Source of the DNA: a virus | Reading direction: 5' to 3' (one strand) | IMG/VR virus record: IMGVR_UViG_3300032224_001181 | Span: 1-52,469 of that record | Length of the DNA stretch: 52,469 nt | Shown here: one piece after another, positions 1-9,010 of the stretch | Layout of the letters: every line of letters begins with the position of its first letter | How positions within the stretch are numbered: the stretch's first letter is position 1 | Notes under the pieces: generated by a model | Seen by the model: only the letters and a program-made list of their open reading frames with translations | Database searches by the model: none | Told to the model about the DNA's origin: nothing | Translations under genes and position numbers: made by a program

Positions 1-957
1 CATATCTTCTAGCTGTTGTGCGTAGTCTACAAATCGCTCGTTCAATTCTGCTTGTGTTATGTTGCCTTTGAGATGTTCTATGAATATGTAATTGGTGTAG
101 ACATAAAAATAGATACTGCTGGCGCTGATAGGCTCAAAGAAAATAGCACGATTGCCATTCTTAAGTATGCCACCTTCGTAGACTTTCCTAGCGTAGTAGC
201 TTTTAAATTCGTATTCTATTTGACCTTCAAGCCGGCCAACATTGTCAACATCTACATTGAATATACGACAGATGTCCTCATAGGCTTGTTCCACAGGCGT
301 AACTGTGTCATTAAACAAATAACCGTAGGTTCTGCGATGCTTCAAAGGAATGCCAAACATCCAACCATTTGCAGTAGCGCGATGTTCCGTGTACTGCCAA
401 TCTCCGGGTTTATATTCTGTGTGAATGATACCGTGATTCAACGGAAGGCTGGTTACAATATGATATCCAGAGTAGTCTTTAGGAAAGCCCCGCGTATCTA
501 CAACATGATCAAAATGATGGGCAACACCGTTTACAATAACATCTGCTCCGTTGCCTGTGCTGACAATATCGTCTACTAGGCCTTCCGTGGTTTTAAACTT
601 TAAAGGAAAGCGTTCAGCAAGTCTAGGAAACACAAAGTCTTTTAGTTTAAAGTTATTGATATGTATAGCAACGCCACCGTCAAGCAAGGGATTGAACCAA
701 TCGTCTGATCGCCAATCCATAAACTTGTTGCCAAACTTTAGAGTGCTGTCCATTGCATCTAGGTCGTCCATGAAGCTGAATCCACAGGCTTGTTCTAATA
801 CTGTAATTAACCCGCTATTAGTGCTTTCACCGATGCCTAGTATCTTTGTGTTAGGGTCGTATATGCTAACGATTTCAAATCCGTTAGGCACATTAGCACA
901 TAACTGTGCGGCTGAAATTACTCCGGCAGATCCTGCTCCAATGACAGCTATTTTCAT
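1..957 (-). CDS. flavin-dependent (tryptophan-type) halogenase, C-terminus cut by window edge
   Basis: The frame is open from an ATG at 957 to base 1 (319 residues) with no stop, so the gene continues beyond the window. An FAD-binding GxGxxG lies at residues 7-12 (GAGSAG). Lys74, in KFGNKFMDW, aligns with the catalytic lysine of PrnA-type halogenases. The family WxWxIP motif appears as WMFGIP (residues 199-204), and a late FFEPISASSIY segment matches the usual GFVEPLEA region. The family uses FADH2 and O2 to make a lysine-held hypohalite; cyanophage members of this fold are known to halogenate small aromatics, so the substrate need not be tryptophan. The start overlaps the iscU stop as ATGA, so the two are probably translationally coupled. 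The Phe in WxFxIP is a variation. Family assignment is firm; halide and substrate are unknown. Confidence 0.85.
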   Translation of the reverse strand, partial: MKIAVIGAGSAGVISAAQLCANVPNGFEIVSIYDPNTKILGIGESTNSGLITVLEQACGFSFMDDLDAMDSTLKFGNKFMDWRSDDWFNPLLDGGVAIHINNFKLKDFVFPRLAERFPLKFKTTEGLVDDIVSTGNGADVIVNGVAHHFDHVVDTRGFPKDYSGYHIVTSLPLNHGIIHTEYKPGDWQYTEHRATANGWMFGIPLKHRRTYGYLFNDTVTPVEQAYEDICRIFNVDVDNVGRLEGQIEYEFKSYYARKVYEGGILKNGNRAIFFEPISASSIYFYVYTNYIFIEHLKGNITQAELNERFVDYAQQLEDM

Positions 958-1334
958 TTGTGTTTTTCTTTGTAGTCTGCTATTGCGGCTTTGATAGCAT
1001 CTTCAGCAAGTATTGAACAATGTATCTTAACTGGCGGTAATGCTAATTCTTCGGCAATTTGGGAGTTTTTAAGGTTAGAAGCATCATTAATATGCATACC
1101 CTTAACCCACTCTGTAACCAGCGAGCTACTGGCGATTGCTGATCCGCAGCCATATGTCTTGAAACGAGCATCTCTAATAATACCATCTGAGTCTACCTTT
1201 ATTTGTAGCTTCATAACATCACCGCAGGCAGGAGCACCGACCATGCCTGTACCGACATCGGTGTCTTCTTTTGGAAAACTACCAACATTACGTGGATTTT
1301 CATAGTGATCGATTACTTTATCTGAGTATGCCAT
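954..1334 (-). CDS. iscU: IscU Fe-S cluster assembly scaffold
   Basis: A complete 126-residue IscU. The three cluster-binding cysteines lie in PACGDVM, YGCGSAIASSS and VKIHCSILAED, and the HscA recognition segment LPPVK is present directly before the last cysteine. The sequence is strikingly close to E. coli-type IscU throughout, far closer than expected for an old viral gene, which suggests fairly recent capture from a proteobacterial host. IscU assembles [2Fe-2S]/[4Fe-4S] clusters with IscS, frataxin and HscAB, none of which is in this window, so it would have to use host partners. It is first in a minus-strand pair with the halogenase and diverges from iscA across a 51-base gap holding late-promoter-like octamers. 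Confidence 0.95.
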   Translation of the reverse strand: MAYSDKVIDHYENPRNVGSFPKEDTDVGTGMVGAPACGDVMKLQIKVDSDGIIRDARFKTYGCGSAIASSSLVTEWVKGMHINDASNLKNSQIAEELALPPVKIHCSILAEDAIKAAIADYKEKHK

Positions 1335-1351
1335 AGGTGTAAGTTTGCCTG

Positions 1352-1375
1352 CTAAATATGTTATAGATATTTATC
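1352..1375. promoter_or_regulatory. bidirectional late-promoter-like octamers between iscU and iscA
   Basis: CTAAATA at 1352-1358 (plus) sits 27 bases before the iscA start. GATAAATA on the minus strand (1375 down to 1368) sits 33 bases before the iscU start. Both resemble the T4 late -10 element TATAAATA. A+T-rich DNA gives such strings by chance; their position in the only gap between divergent genes is the main support. Confidence 0.45.
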
Positions 1376-1385
1376 GTTACATATT

Positions 1386-1712
1386 ATGATCATTTTAACA
1401 TCTGAAGCAGTCAAAAAAGTATCACAAACCCTGGCCAAAAGAGGCAAAGGAGTTGGTATTAGGATAGGTGTTAAAACTACAGGATGTAGTGGTCTAGCGT
1501 ATGTGCTTGAATATGTAGATGAATACAAGCCCGAAGTAGGTATCACTAATTATGCTCAACAAGACTTTGTGGTCTTGGTCGGTGCTAAAGACGAACCTTA
1601 CTTACATGGCTTAACGATGGATTGGGTACGCAACGGGTTGAACGAAGGATTTGATTTTATCAATCCAAACGAAAGAGATCGTTGCGGATGCGGAGAAAGT
1701 TTTAGGGTTTAA
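1386..1712 (+). CDS. iscA: IscA-type A-type Fe-S carrier
   Basis: A 108-residue HesB/IscA-family protein. The first cluster cysteine lies in TTGCSGLAY and the last two in CGCGESF near the C-terminus, giving the family C...CxC pattern. RGKG, AYVLE and NEGF blocks match IscA rather than SufA or ErpA subtypes, by eye. A-type carriers bind Fe or Fe-S clusters and deliver them to apo-enzymes. HesB-like genes are known from marine T4-like phages; pairing with a full IscU scaffold is less usual to my knowledge. Only 3 bases separate it from the tail gene that follows, so it may be expressed late with virion genes. No clear Shine-Dalgarno is seen. Confidence 0.93.
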   Translation: MIILTSEAVKKVSQTLAKRGKGVGIRIGVKTTGCSGLAYVLEYVDEYKPEVGITNYAQQDFVVLVGAKDEPYLHGLTMDWVRNGLNEGFDFINPNERDRCGCGESFRV

Positions 1713-1715
1713 AAT

Positions 1716-2624
1716 ATGGCAACCGGTAAGGTAATAGCACTTAATTATAACAATATTCAAGGAAAAATAGGAGCAGTCTTAGGGCCTCCCAGTCAATCTG
1801 TCCTTGACATAGGATACAACCTTGCTGTAAGTGGCGTAGCAGTTCAGCTGGGAAATCGAGTATATGGGCGTGATGTCAACTTGATGATCGCTGATTTAAG
1901 TACTGTTTACACACACCAAACTGGTTTAGAGCTAGGCCTGTCTACATTCAGTGAGGGACAGATCATTAGAACTGAAGACTTAACTCCGCTATCAACTAGA
2001 ACAGATACTGCTTATACTAATCGAAACATTGTAGGTGTGCAAAATCTTTCACAATTAAATTCCCACTCTTACAGCGATGGAACAACTTGGTCAGCCTATA
2101 GAATACACTCAGTTACACTAGACTGGGGAAGCAATGCTGAATTTCGTGGGTGGGCCAACTTAGGAGGATTTATCACAATTGGGGCGTCCTTTTCTGGAGG
2201 TAGTGGCACTTCGCAGACAAACTCATGGAGTCAATTATTGCAGTCTGTAGGAACCCTGGTATTTGGTAATCTTGCAGGAGTCCAAGAAAATCAATCACGT
2301 AGCGGAACTTTTCCAAACGGCGGACTTTACAACATTTTACAAAACGGTCAAGTTGGTGCTAATGCAAGTATCGCTTTTAAAATTCTTGCCACTGATGCAA
2401 ACTATACTGGCAATCAGTACAAGATAACCATTACACCAAATGGCGGAACTACTGCATTTAACTGCACAGGCTTTACTATTACTGCTACATTATCAGATCC
2501 GCATCTACCAAAAGGCGCCTCCCTAGAAGACTATATCGATGCAGGCTTTGCGTGGACTGTTAACACATACTATGCATTTGGCAAGACCCCCACTACGTCA
2601 AATATTACAGATAGCATATCATAA
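1716..2624 (+). CDS. tail/virion structural protein, WNxxQG-domain paralogue 1
   Basis: A 302-residue Gly/Ser/Thr/Asn-rich protein without signal peptide. It begins with NNIQGKIGAVLGPP, later has FRGWANLGGFITI, SWSQLL and DANYTGNQYKI. The same four landmarks, in the same order, recur in the next protein and in the C-terminal part of the 1441-residue protein, so the three share one domain of about 300 residues. I infer a virion component (tail fibre, baseplate or decoration) from composition, from the fusion of this domain to a subtilisin/esterase tail protein and from gene order. No enzyme motif is visible. The next gene has a clear AAGGA ribosome site just after this stop. Confidence 0.65.
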   Translation: MATGKVIALNYNNIQGKIGAVLGPPSQSVLDIGYNLAVSGVAVQLGNRVYGRDVNLMIADLSTVYTHQTGLELGLSTFSEGQIIRTEDLTPLSTRTDTAYTNRNIVGVQNLSQLNSHSYSDGTTWSAYRIHSVTLDWGSNAEFRGWANLGGFITIGASFSGGSGTSQTNSWSQLLQSVGTLVFGNLAGVQENQSRSGTFPNGGLYNILQNGQVGANASIAFKILATDANYTGNQYKITITPNGGTTAFNCTGFTITATLSDPHLPKGASLEDYIDAGFAWTVNTYYAFGKTPTTSNITDSIS

Positions 2625-2633
2625 GGAACTAAT

Positions 2634-3515
2634 ATGGGACAAGTATACGCAACAGATTGGAATCCGTTACAGGGTACCATAGCCAACGTAATGGGAGCAC
2701 CTAATGGATTAAACTACGGATGGAACAAGGCGTCGAGCATACAAAGTGCTCAGGTTAATAGTTCCGTAAAAATCAATAGCACTCATTATAATAAATTAAA
2801 AAACGATATTGATTTTTGCTACACACATATCACAGGTTCAGCTTCGGCTCTTCCTACTAAAGCCACAGGCGATCGAGTATATCAAGTCGACTTGTCTAAT
2901 ATTTCGGCGGCGGTTACTTATATTAACACTTATAAAACAAGTGCAGCCAGTGGCCAACTTACACAGACCAATGTGTTCAGTGACACACAAGCATACACAT
3001 GGACCGCAACATTGGGTGCTACCTACACAATTCCATTTGGTAGCGTTAATAACTTCAATTCTTTCTGGAATGGTGGAGGAGCCATTTTCTTCAACGTGTC
3101 TAGATATGCTGGCTCGGCGACTCCGCAGAATCAAGGGTGGAGTAATCTATTAACTAATATGGGATTTATCTACATCACACCCACTACCAGTGGACAAACT
3201 GGCAACGCATGGGCAGGAAGTACTTTTGTAACCAGCGGCATTGGAGGATTTAGTACGATTCCTTCAACTTTTTTCAGACAATATGACCAAGATACAAATT
3301 ACACAGGCAACTATTTTAACCTTCAGGTCTACTTAGATGCGCTACCCGGGGCGGCTTCTTCATTGAGTCTTGTAATGCTGTTGGTTGATAATCATGTAGG
3401 AGTCGGAGGTGGCCCTGATGCTATTGACGGTAACATTGCATTGACTATAACTCAAAAATACCCATATAGCTTTGCAGCCTCTGCGGCTACGTCTAGCGCC
3501 GGTGTGCTGACCTAA
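2634..3515 (+). CDS. tail/virion structural protein, WNxxQG-domain paralogue 2
   Basis: A 293-residue paralogue of the preceding protein: DWNPLQGTIANVMGAPNG near the N-terminus, then FNSFWNGGGAIFFNVSR, GWSNLLTNMG and DTNYTGNYFNLQVYL. It is preceded by a good AAGGA site (about 2625-2630), as is the gene after it, giving a tidy three-gene late structural operon. The GGGAIFF segment matches GGFITI of paralogue 1 and GGYITWNF of the large protein, probably one beta-strand of a repeated sandwich or fibre domain. It is Thr/Ser/Asn rich, with few charged residues in the second half, as in fibre proteins. Function is inferred from family relation and position only. Confidence 0.65.
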   Translation: MGQVYATDWNPLQGTIANVMGAPNGLNYGWNKASSIQSAQVNSSVKINSTHYNKLKNDIDFCYTHITGSASALPTKATGDRVYQVDLSNISAAVTYINTYKTSAASGQLTQTNVFSDTQAYTWTATLGATYTIPFGSVNNFNSFWNGGGAIFFNVSRYAGSATPQNQGWSNLLTNMGFIYITPTTSGQTGNAWAGSTFVTSGIGGFSTIPSTFFRQYDQDTNYTGNYFNLQVYLDALPGAASSLSLVMLLVDNHVGVGGGPDAIDGNIALTITQKYPYSFAASAATSSAGVLT

Positions 3516-3523
3516 GGAATAAC

Positions 3524-6500
3524 ATGACTGAATTAATTGAATACATTGTAATCGTACACAGAATTGAAGACGCTGAATCTCTGCACGAAGAAATTATAAA
3601 TTCAGGAGGCAGTGAATGTGTTCCTGATCGAGCCATTGAATGTTGCTTGAACCCAACTGTCAGTCGCTGTACGCATTATATGATGACTGAGGCTGAAGCC
3701 GAGTTATTAAAACAAGATCCTAGGGTATGGGCAATAACTAGAACCATGAAGGATTTAGGAGTCGAAGCTGTACCTGCTGGCGGTTACACGCAAACTTCTA
3801 ATTTATGGAGTAGAGGATATATAACTGCTCAAGGCGATAATAACTGGGGTATCTTGAGAGCCTACGAAGGTGTTCAGCGATTCCAATGGGGTAGTGACAG
3901 TCCACAACAGCTATTTGATGTATCAGCTACTGTAAACATTCCATACAACGGTACCAACGTAGACGTAGTTATAGTAGACGGACATGCTGATCCGGCTCAC
4001 CCGGAATTTGCAGTGAATTCAGACGGAACTGGCGGAAGCCGCTATAACCAATTCAACTGGTTGAGTCTCAGCACTGGACTATGGGGTACAAGTAATGGAA
4101 ACTATATCTATACTCCTTACAAACAATCCCAAGGAGCAAGCGCGGCATTAGAAACCAATAACATGCACGGCTCACACGTTGCAGGAATCGCATGTGGTAA
4201 TACTAACGGTTGGGCAAGGGGCGCAAACATCTACAACATATATCCATATGGCAATGATAGCAATTCTTTTAACTTTACTACTAATCAGTTTATTAACGGA
4301 TACTTTTTTGAGTACATAAAATATTGGCACCAGAACAAGGCGGTTAACCCTGCAACTGGTACTAGAAATCCGACAATTATAAACAACAGTTGGGTCATTC
4401 AAAAAGTTATTGATATATCTACTATCAGTTCGGTTACCTACAGAGGAACTACTTACACAGCTCCGTCGGGCGGATTTAGTGTAGCTACCCTTAATGGTTA
4501 TGGTTTTCCAACTTATAATAATACCCAGGTTAGAATACTATATCGATATCCCGCATACGAATCACAATTACAAGACTGTATCAATGCAGGAATTATAGTA
4601 GTCAGTGCCGCTGGTAATTATTCTACAAAGATAGCTAGAGATGATCAATCTACAACTGATCCAGATTATAATAACAGTCTTGTAACTTCTGGAACAACAT
4701 ATTATTATAATAGAGGAACATTTACTACAGTTTCTAATGGTATTGTAGTTGGTGCTCTAAGTTCTTCCTACATTGATATCAAATCAGGATATTCTGAAAC
4801 AGGTCCTAGAATTGACGTATGGTCTCCTGGTTCTTATATTATGAGTTCGGTTTTTAACAATACCACCTACAGCGGTGCCGTAGCTGATGCTAGAAATAGC
4901 AACTATTATCAAGTTAAGATTAATGGTACATCAATGGCAAGTCCGCAGGTGACCGGACTGTTGGCATGTTTGTTAGAATTATTTCCAACTACTACTCAGG
5001 CAGATGCACAACAGTACTTAATCGACCACGGTAAAGAAGGAACCATGCAGGACGGCGGGTATAATGTAACTAATCCGTTATACGATACCGGACTACTTCA
5101 AGGTGCACCAAATAGAACACTGTACGCATACTTTCCTCCGGCGCCGACGGCAACAGTTGTCCTTCCTTCAACTACCATCAAAGCACAAGTGGTGGCAAAA
5201 TTTACTCCAGTAATCGGATCAGGCGGAGTGGGGCAATTGGTTTACACTATTAATCCTTCATTACCGCTAAGTCCTTTAGACGGAACTTCAACTTGTTGGA
5301 TCGAAGCCATAGTCGGAAGAACTGATGTAGCGTATTTTCATATAGTTTATACCAACGAGAATATCTTTAAAGTCGGAGACGGAATTTTTGGAGCAGGCAT
5401 AGCAGAGGGATCAGTTTTAGGATTTCCTACAGATTCGACTAGGGGAACATGGACTATATCACCGGGCCGCACTTCTAATTTAGGTAGTGCCCTTAGCCCT
5501 GTGTATTTTGACAGCGGTCTTCATTTAAATGCCAAGACTGGTGAAATTACAGGAAGAGTCGCAACTACCCAAGGACCAACTACATATACAGTCACAGTCT
5601 CTGGTGGAGGAGTATCAGCTACTGCACAGTTCTCCTTGACGATTTCTAATCCAGCATCATTTAACGTCTCACTCGATGTACCTTATGGCGCCGACGCTAT
5701 TCAAAAATGTGATATCTTTCAAGTAGAGGGAGTAACACCAAAAGGAGTTATAATTTGGGTTCATGGTGGTGGCTGGTCAGGTGGTGCCAAATCGAGCGCC
5801 GGTTTTTTAACAAGCCAGGCTGGATATTGGATCAACGATGATGACCAAATAAGACAGCTGACGCAGAAAGGCTATATCGTTGTTAACTGTAACTATCGTC
5901 TAGCTACTACTGACACCATCTACATCCCGTCACCAGGTAGTACGGCAAACTACCATCCTGCAGGAGCAGATGACGTTGAGACCATTATAAGATTCTGCAC
6001 AGTTACCGGTGCCGGGTCTAGTTATAGCACATTATGGAATACGATTTCAGCTAGGGCCAACACATATGGACTTATAATTTCTGGAGAAAGTGCAGGCGGA
6101 CATCTAGTAGCCTATGCTGGTATGAAATATATTTACGACTATGGACAAGGACCAATTACCGCTATCTGTCCAGTAGTTGGACCAATGGATCTAGACTACG
6201 TTACCTTAAACGATGCAACAGTTACTGAGACTGCAAAATTCATTGTCAATAGCTATGTAAACAGTACAGGCAACAGCGTCGCATTGCAAGCGGCTTCGCC
6301 TAGATACAAGTATGGATCACAAGCAAGCCCGGGTTTATGGCGTAGTGCTGTAAAAAATTCCAACGTGAAATTTATTTTTGTAAACAACATCAATGACACC
6401 TTGGTTCCTCCTGCGCTAACTGATAATTTTATCAATATATTATTGGCAGAGTTAGGAAATAACAGAGTTCAGTATATCAAACTAGACGAAGGTGGTGATT

Positions 6501-7849
6501 GGGCGGCAGCTAATATTGCTAACCCCAGTCATAATTTAACCAGTTCTATTTCAACTATTGCAGAAACTGCGGCACTTTTAGGCCTTAAAATAACCGCCAC
6601 AGTAGCAGTTCCTAACAAACAAGCCACTGCTGGAACATCAGTAGGCTCATTTATTCCTGTGTCATTTTCTGGTGGGGCTGGAGCTGTCACATACAGTATT
6701 AGCCCAAGTCTTCCAACAGGATTAAACTTTAATACTGCCAACGGTGCTATTACTGGAACCCCTACAGCTTCTTCCCAGACTACCACATATACCGTTACCG
6801 GAACAGATGCGTCACTTAATACATCGTCTGGAACTTTTACTTTATCAATTCAATCTGCTCCAGTGTCCGGCTCAACTAATGCAGTTAACCATAATGACTG
6901 GAATCTTTTGCAAGGCAAGGTAACAGCAGTTCTAGGAACTCCTGACGGTAGTACAGTTGATCTAGGGTGGAATCAAAGTTACACAAGTAGTATAGTAAAC
7001 ACCAACGATACGATAACTGGTATTGAGTATGATCAAATTGCACAAGATGTTGATAAATGTTATCAACAAATTGCCAATACACGATATCAACCTACATCTA
7101 GAGTACCTGTAACAACAAAATATTTGGTCACACAATCTGACTATAATGGATTGAGTGCGGCTGTTGACTACACCTATACAAATAGAAATACAGCATCTTC
7201 AAGTAGACTAACTCAAAGTTCATGGACTGCACACGGCGGCAATATTTCCTTTTCACAAGCACACGGATTCCGTTACCAAGTTGATTTTCCAAGTAATGCC
7301 GCATTTAGAAGTTTTTGGAATGCCGGCGGATATATAACATGGAATTTTAGTTTTGTGCCATCTATTCAAAATCCAATTAGTCAAGGCTGGGCTGATCTAA
7401 CTGGTGGTATGGGAAGTTTTAGGCTTACTAGAAATTCCTTTACTCAATTTAATCAAGGTATAGCTTATACTGCAACAATAGGACAAACTGGCGGAGTATA
7501 TGGCGGGAACATGCTGGTAAATCCAGATCCACTAACTCAAGTTATAACTCCGACAGCAAAAGTCTTCGAAGCAGATGCAAATTATACCAGCAGTTACTTT
7601 GTTATGTTTTTAGGATTAGACACTGCTGATTTATTACAAGCTAAATCTATTATAGTAGTTGCGGCAATCCAGAATATGTATGTCGGCGCAGGCGGTTCTA
7701 GTACCGTTTCGACTGGCAATCCTGGACTTAATCAAGTTGTGACTTATCCTTTCAATATTCAACCCACAGGTCAGACCCATGTGTATAATTACATAGACGG
7801 TACTGTTTACTATGCTCCGGGCTATCCAGGAATACAACCGTCATTCTAA
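3524..7849 (+). CDS. giant tail protein: subtilisin protease + Ig + esterase + Ig + virion domain
   Basis: A 1441-residue multidomain protein. Residues 1-90 resemble a propeptide-like lead (THYMMTEAEAELLKQDPRV) that I recall from phage subtilisin-like proteins. A subtilase (S8) domain spans about 100-520 with Asp152 (VVIVDG), His215 (HGSHVAG) and Ser470 (NGTSMASPQ). A putative Ig (He_PIG-like) domain lies at about 540-705. An alpha/beta hydrolase of the HGGG esterase class spans about 710-1015: oxyanion HGGGW at 747-751, nucleophile Ser856 in GESAGG, Asp958 in NDTLVPP and His1003. A second, cleaner He_PIG domain lies at about 1020-1115. The C-terminal 1124-1441 is the third copy of the WNxxQG virion domain. 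Both catalytic triads look intact. It probably acts on the host surface, removing acyl groups and proteins, or is self-processed during assembly. It follows an AAGGA site. Confidence 0.85.
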   Translation: MTELIEYIVIVHRIEDAESLHEEIINSGGSECVPDRAIECCLNPTVSRCTHYMMTEAEAELLKQDPRVWAITRTMKDLGVEAVPAGGYTQTSNLWSRGYITAQGDNNWGILRAYEGVQRFQWGSDSPQQLFDVSATVNIPYNGTNVDVVIVDGHADPAHPEFAVNSDGTGGSRYNQFNWLSLSTGLWGTSNGNYIYTPYKQSQGASAALETNNMHGSHVAGIACGNTNGWARGANIYNIYPYGNDSNSFNFTTNQFINGYFFEYIKYWHQNKAVNPATGTRNPTIINNSWVIQKVIDISTISSVTYRGTTYTAPSGGFSVATLNGYGFPTYNNTQVRILYRYPAYESQLQDCINAGIIVVSAAGNYSTKIARDDQSTTDPDYNNSLVTSGTTYYYNRGTFTTVSNGIVVGALSSSYIDIKSGYSETGPRIDVWSPGSYIMSSVFNNTTYSGAVADARNSNYYQVKINGTSMASPQVTGLLACLLELFPTTTQADAQQYLIDHGKEGTMQDGGYNVTNPLYDTGLLQGAPNRTLYAYFPPAPTATVVLPSTTIKAQVVAKFTPVIGSGGVGQLVYTINPSLPLSPLDGTSTCWIEAIVGRTDVAYFHIVYTNENIFKVGDGIFGAGIAEGSVLGFPTDSTRGTWTISPGRTSNLGSALSPVYFDSGLHLNAKTGEITGRVATTQGPTTYTVTVSGGGVSATAQFSLTISNPASFNVSLDVPYGADAIQKCDIFQVEGVTPKGVIIWVHGGGWSGGAKSSAGFLTSQAGYWINDDDQIRQLTQKGYIVVNCNYRLATTDTIYIPSPGSTANYHPAGADDVETIIRFCTVTGAGSSYSTLWNTISARANTYGLIISGESAGGHLVAYAGMKYIYDYGQGPITAICPVVGPMDLDYVTLNDATVTETAKFIVNSYVNSTGNSVALQAASPRYKYGSQASPGLWRSAVKNSNVKFIFVNNINDTLVPPALTDNFINILLAELGNNRVQYIKLDEGGDWAAANIANPSHNLTSSISTIAETAALLGLKITATVAVPNKQATAGTSVGSFIPVSFSGGAGAVTYSISPSLPTGLNFNTANGAITGTPTASSQTTTYTVTGTDASLNTSSGTFTLSIQSAPVSGSTNAVNHNDWNLLQGKVTAVLGTPDGSTVDLGWNQSYTSSIVNTNDTITGIEYDQIAQDVDKCYQQIANTRYQPTSRVPVTTKYLVTQSDYNGLSAAVDYTYTNRNTASSSRLTQSSWTAHGGNISFSQAHGFRYQVDFPSNAAFRSFWNAGGYITWNFSFVPSIQNPISQGWADLTGGMGSFRLTRNSFTQFNQGIAYTATIGQTGGVYGGNMLVNPDPLTQVITPTAKVFEADANYTSSYFVMFLGLDTADLLQAKSIIVVAAIQNMYVGAGGSSTVSTGNPGLNQVVTYPFNIQPTGQTHVYNYIDGTVYYAPGYPGIQPSF

Positions 7850-7862
7850 TTAAAAGGTTGAA

Positions 7863-8204
7863 ATGGACGACAGATTAGTTAAGGCATTAGAACATGCTGA
7901 TTATAGACAAACTCTCGGAATTGAAAGACAACGATTAAAAGACAAAGCACATGCAGAACTTGTTATAGGTTACTGCGGTGGCATGTTTACCGTTGATCGA
8001 ACACTAATTGGTTTTATTAATTCTATTAAAGAATATGGATCTGCTGTTATCTTAGACGACAACGGCTATCCTGTTGAGATTGAAAACTTAGAGGATTTCC
8101 AAGCACGAGTAATTGGAACATACTTTGAAGTCACTAATAGATATCTAACAGACTATAACGAGATTAAACAAAAACGAACTGCGGCTAAACTGGTAGATCT
8201 ATGA
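7863..8204 (+). CDS. conserved phage hypothetical protein
   Basis: A 113-residue, charged protein with no signal peptide or membrane segment. NYRQT-like and LKDKAHAEL segments near the N-terminus and a Tyr-rich C-terminal part are visible. It resembles small proteins I recall beside tail-fibre genes in T4-like cyanophages, but I cannot name a function. It has a good ribosome site (AAAAGG at about 7853-7858) and its stop overlaps the next start (ATGA). Its place at the end of the tail block suggests a small structural or chaperone role. Confidence 0.5.
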   Translation: MDDRLVKALEHADYRQTLGIERQRLKDKAHAELVIGYCGGMFTVDRTLIGFINSIKEYGSAVILDDNGYPVEIENLEDFQARVIGTYFEVTNRYLTDYNEIKQKRTAAKLVDL

Positions 8205-9010
8205 ATCGTGGATGCTGTATCTTTGCCTTTGATGGCAACATTGACTACGGTCCACAAGCGGTTCTTGCGGCCGACCTAGTTAAAAAACATCTCAACATAC
8301 CAGTCAGTCTTATAACAGACTTTCTTACTTTAGAAAAAATTGATACCACTATCTTTGATAAAACTATTATCACAGAAGCAGGCAACAGCAATAACTCTCG
8401 AGTACTATGTGGGGAAAGTATTGCATTTAAAAATACCAACAGAAATAAAATCTACGATCTTACTCCTTACGATCGCACACTATTAATTGATAGCGATTTT
8501 TTAGTATTCAGCAATAGGCTAAAAGAATATCTAGATAGCGGCTACAATTTTATGATATGTGAAAATATGAAAGACCTATGCCCTAATAGAGGCGGAAGTA
8601 GCTTTTCATTCAGTCCACAAAGTCTTCACATGCTGTGGGCAACAAACATTATATTCGACAAGACTCCCGAAAACAAAATTCTTTTTGATCTAGTAGACCA
8701 TATTAGAGAAAATTGGACATGGTATGGTACGCTGTATCAATTTGACACTAGAAGATTCCGCAACGACTATGCGTTTACTGTTGCATGCCATATCATGGGA
8801 GGCTTTGGTACTGAAAAATATTATATAGCACTCCCTAGTCCAGTTTTGTTTAATGATAGAGATTCATTGGTAAAAATCACGAAGAACGGATTAACCTGGG
8901 TAGCAGGCGATCAAAACATATTAATCAAGACTGCTGGTCAAGACATTCACATGATGAACAAAATAGAGTTACTAGAAAACCTAGACTCATTGGGTACTTT
9001 ACATGATTGA
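8201..9010 (+). CDS. GT-A-like glycosyltransferase, paralogue 1
   Basis: A 269-residue protein with an N-terminal Rossmann-like start (CCIFAFDGNIDYGPQ) and a DxD-type motif IDSDF at about residue 95-100, preceded by LTPYDRTLL. The 'clients, Pro-Tyr, then IDSDFL' layout is typical of GT8/GT-A nucleotide-sugar transferases, in which the aspartates bind the metal and sugar nucleotide. The next gene has the same layout (HTPYKETVFIDGDF), so the two are paralogues. There is no signal peptide, so it probably acts in the cytosol on a glycan or a virion protein. Starts within ATGA of the preceding gene. Confidence 0.55.
   Translation: MNRGCCIFAFDGNIDYGPQAVLAADLVKKHLNIPVSLITDFLTLEKIDTTIFDKTIITEAGNSNNSRVLCGESIAFKNTNRNKIYDLTPYDRTLLIDSDFLVFSNRLKEYLDSGYNFMICENMKDLCPNRGGSSFSFSPQSLHMLWATNIIFDKTPENKILFDLVDHIRENWTWYGTLYQFDTRRFRNDYAFTVACHIMGGFGTEKYYIALPSPVLFNDRDSLVKITKNGLTWVAGDQNILIKTAGQDIHMMNKIELLENLDSLGTLHD

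Noticed and set aside
16-579. Plus-strand open frame at the left edge
   Set aside because: It is the antisense shadow of the minus-strand halogenase, whose motifs are unambiguous. The same applies to the plus frame at 551-994.
991-1305. Plus-strand frame opposite iscU
   Set aside because: Complete, highly recognisable IscU lies on the other strand.
7634-7837. Minus-strand short frames inside the large tail protein gene
   Set aside because: No ribosome site, no family, and fully inside a clear coding sequence; taken as shadows.
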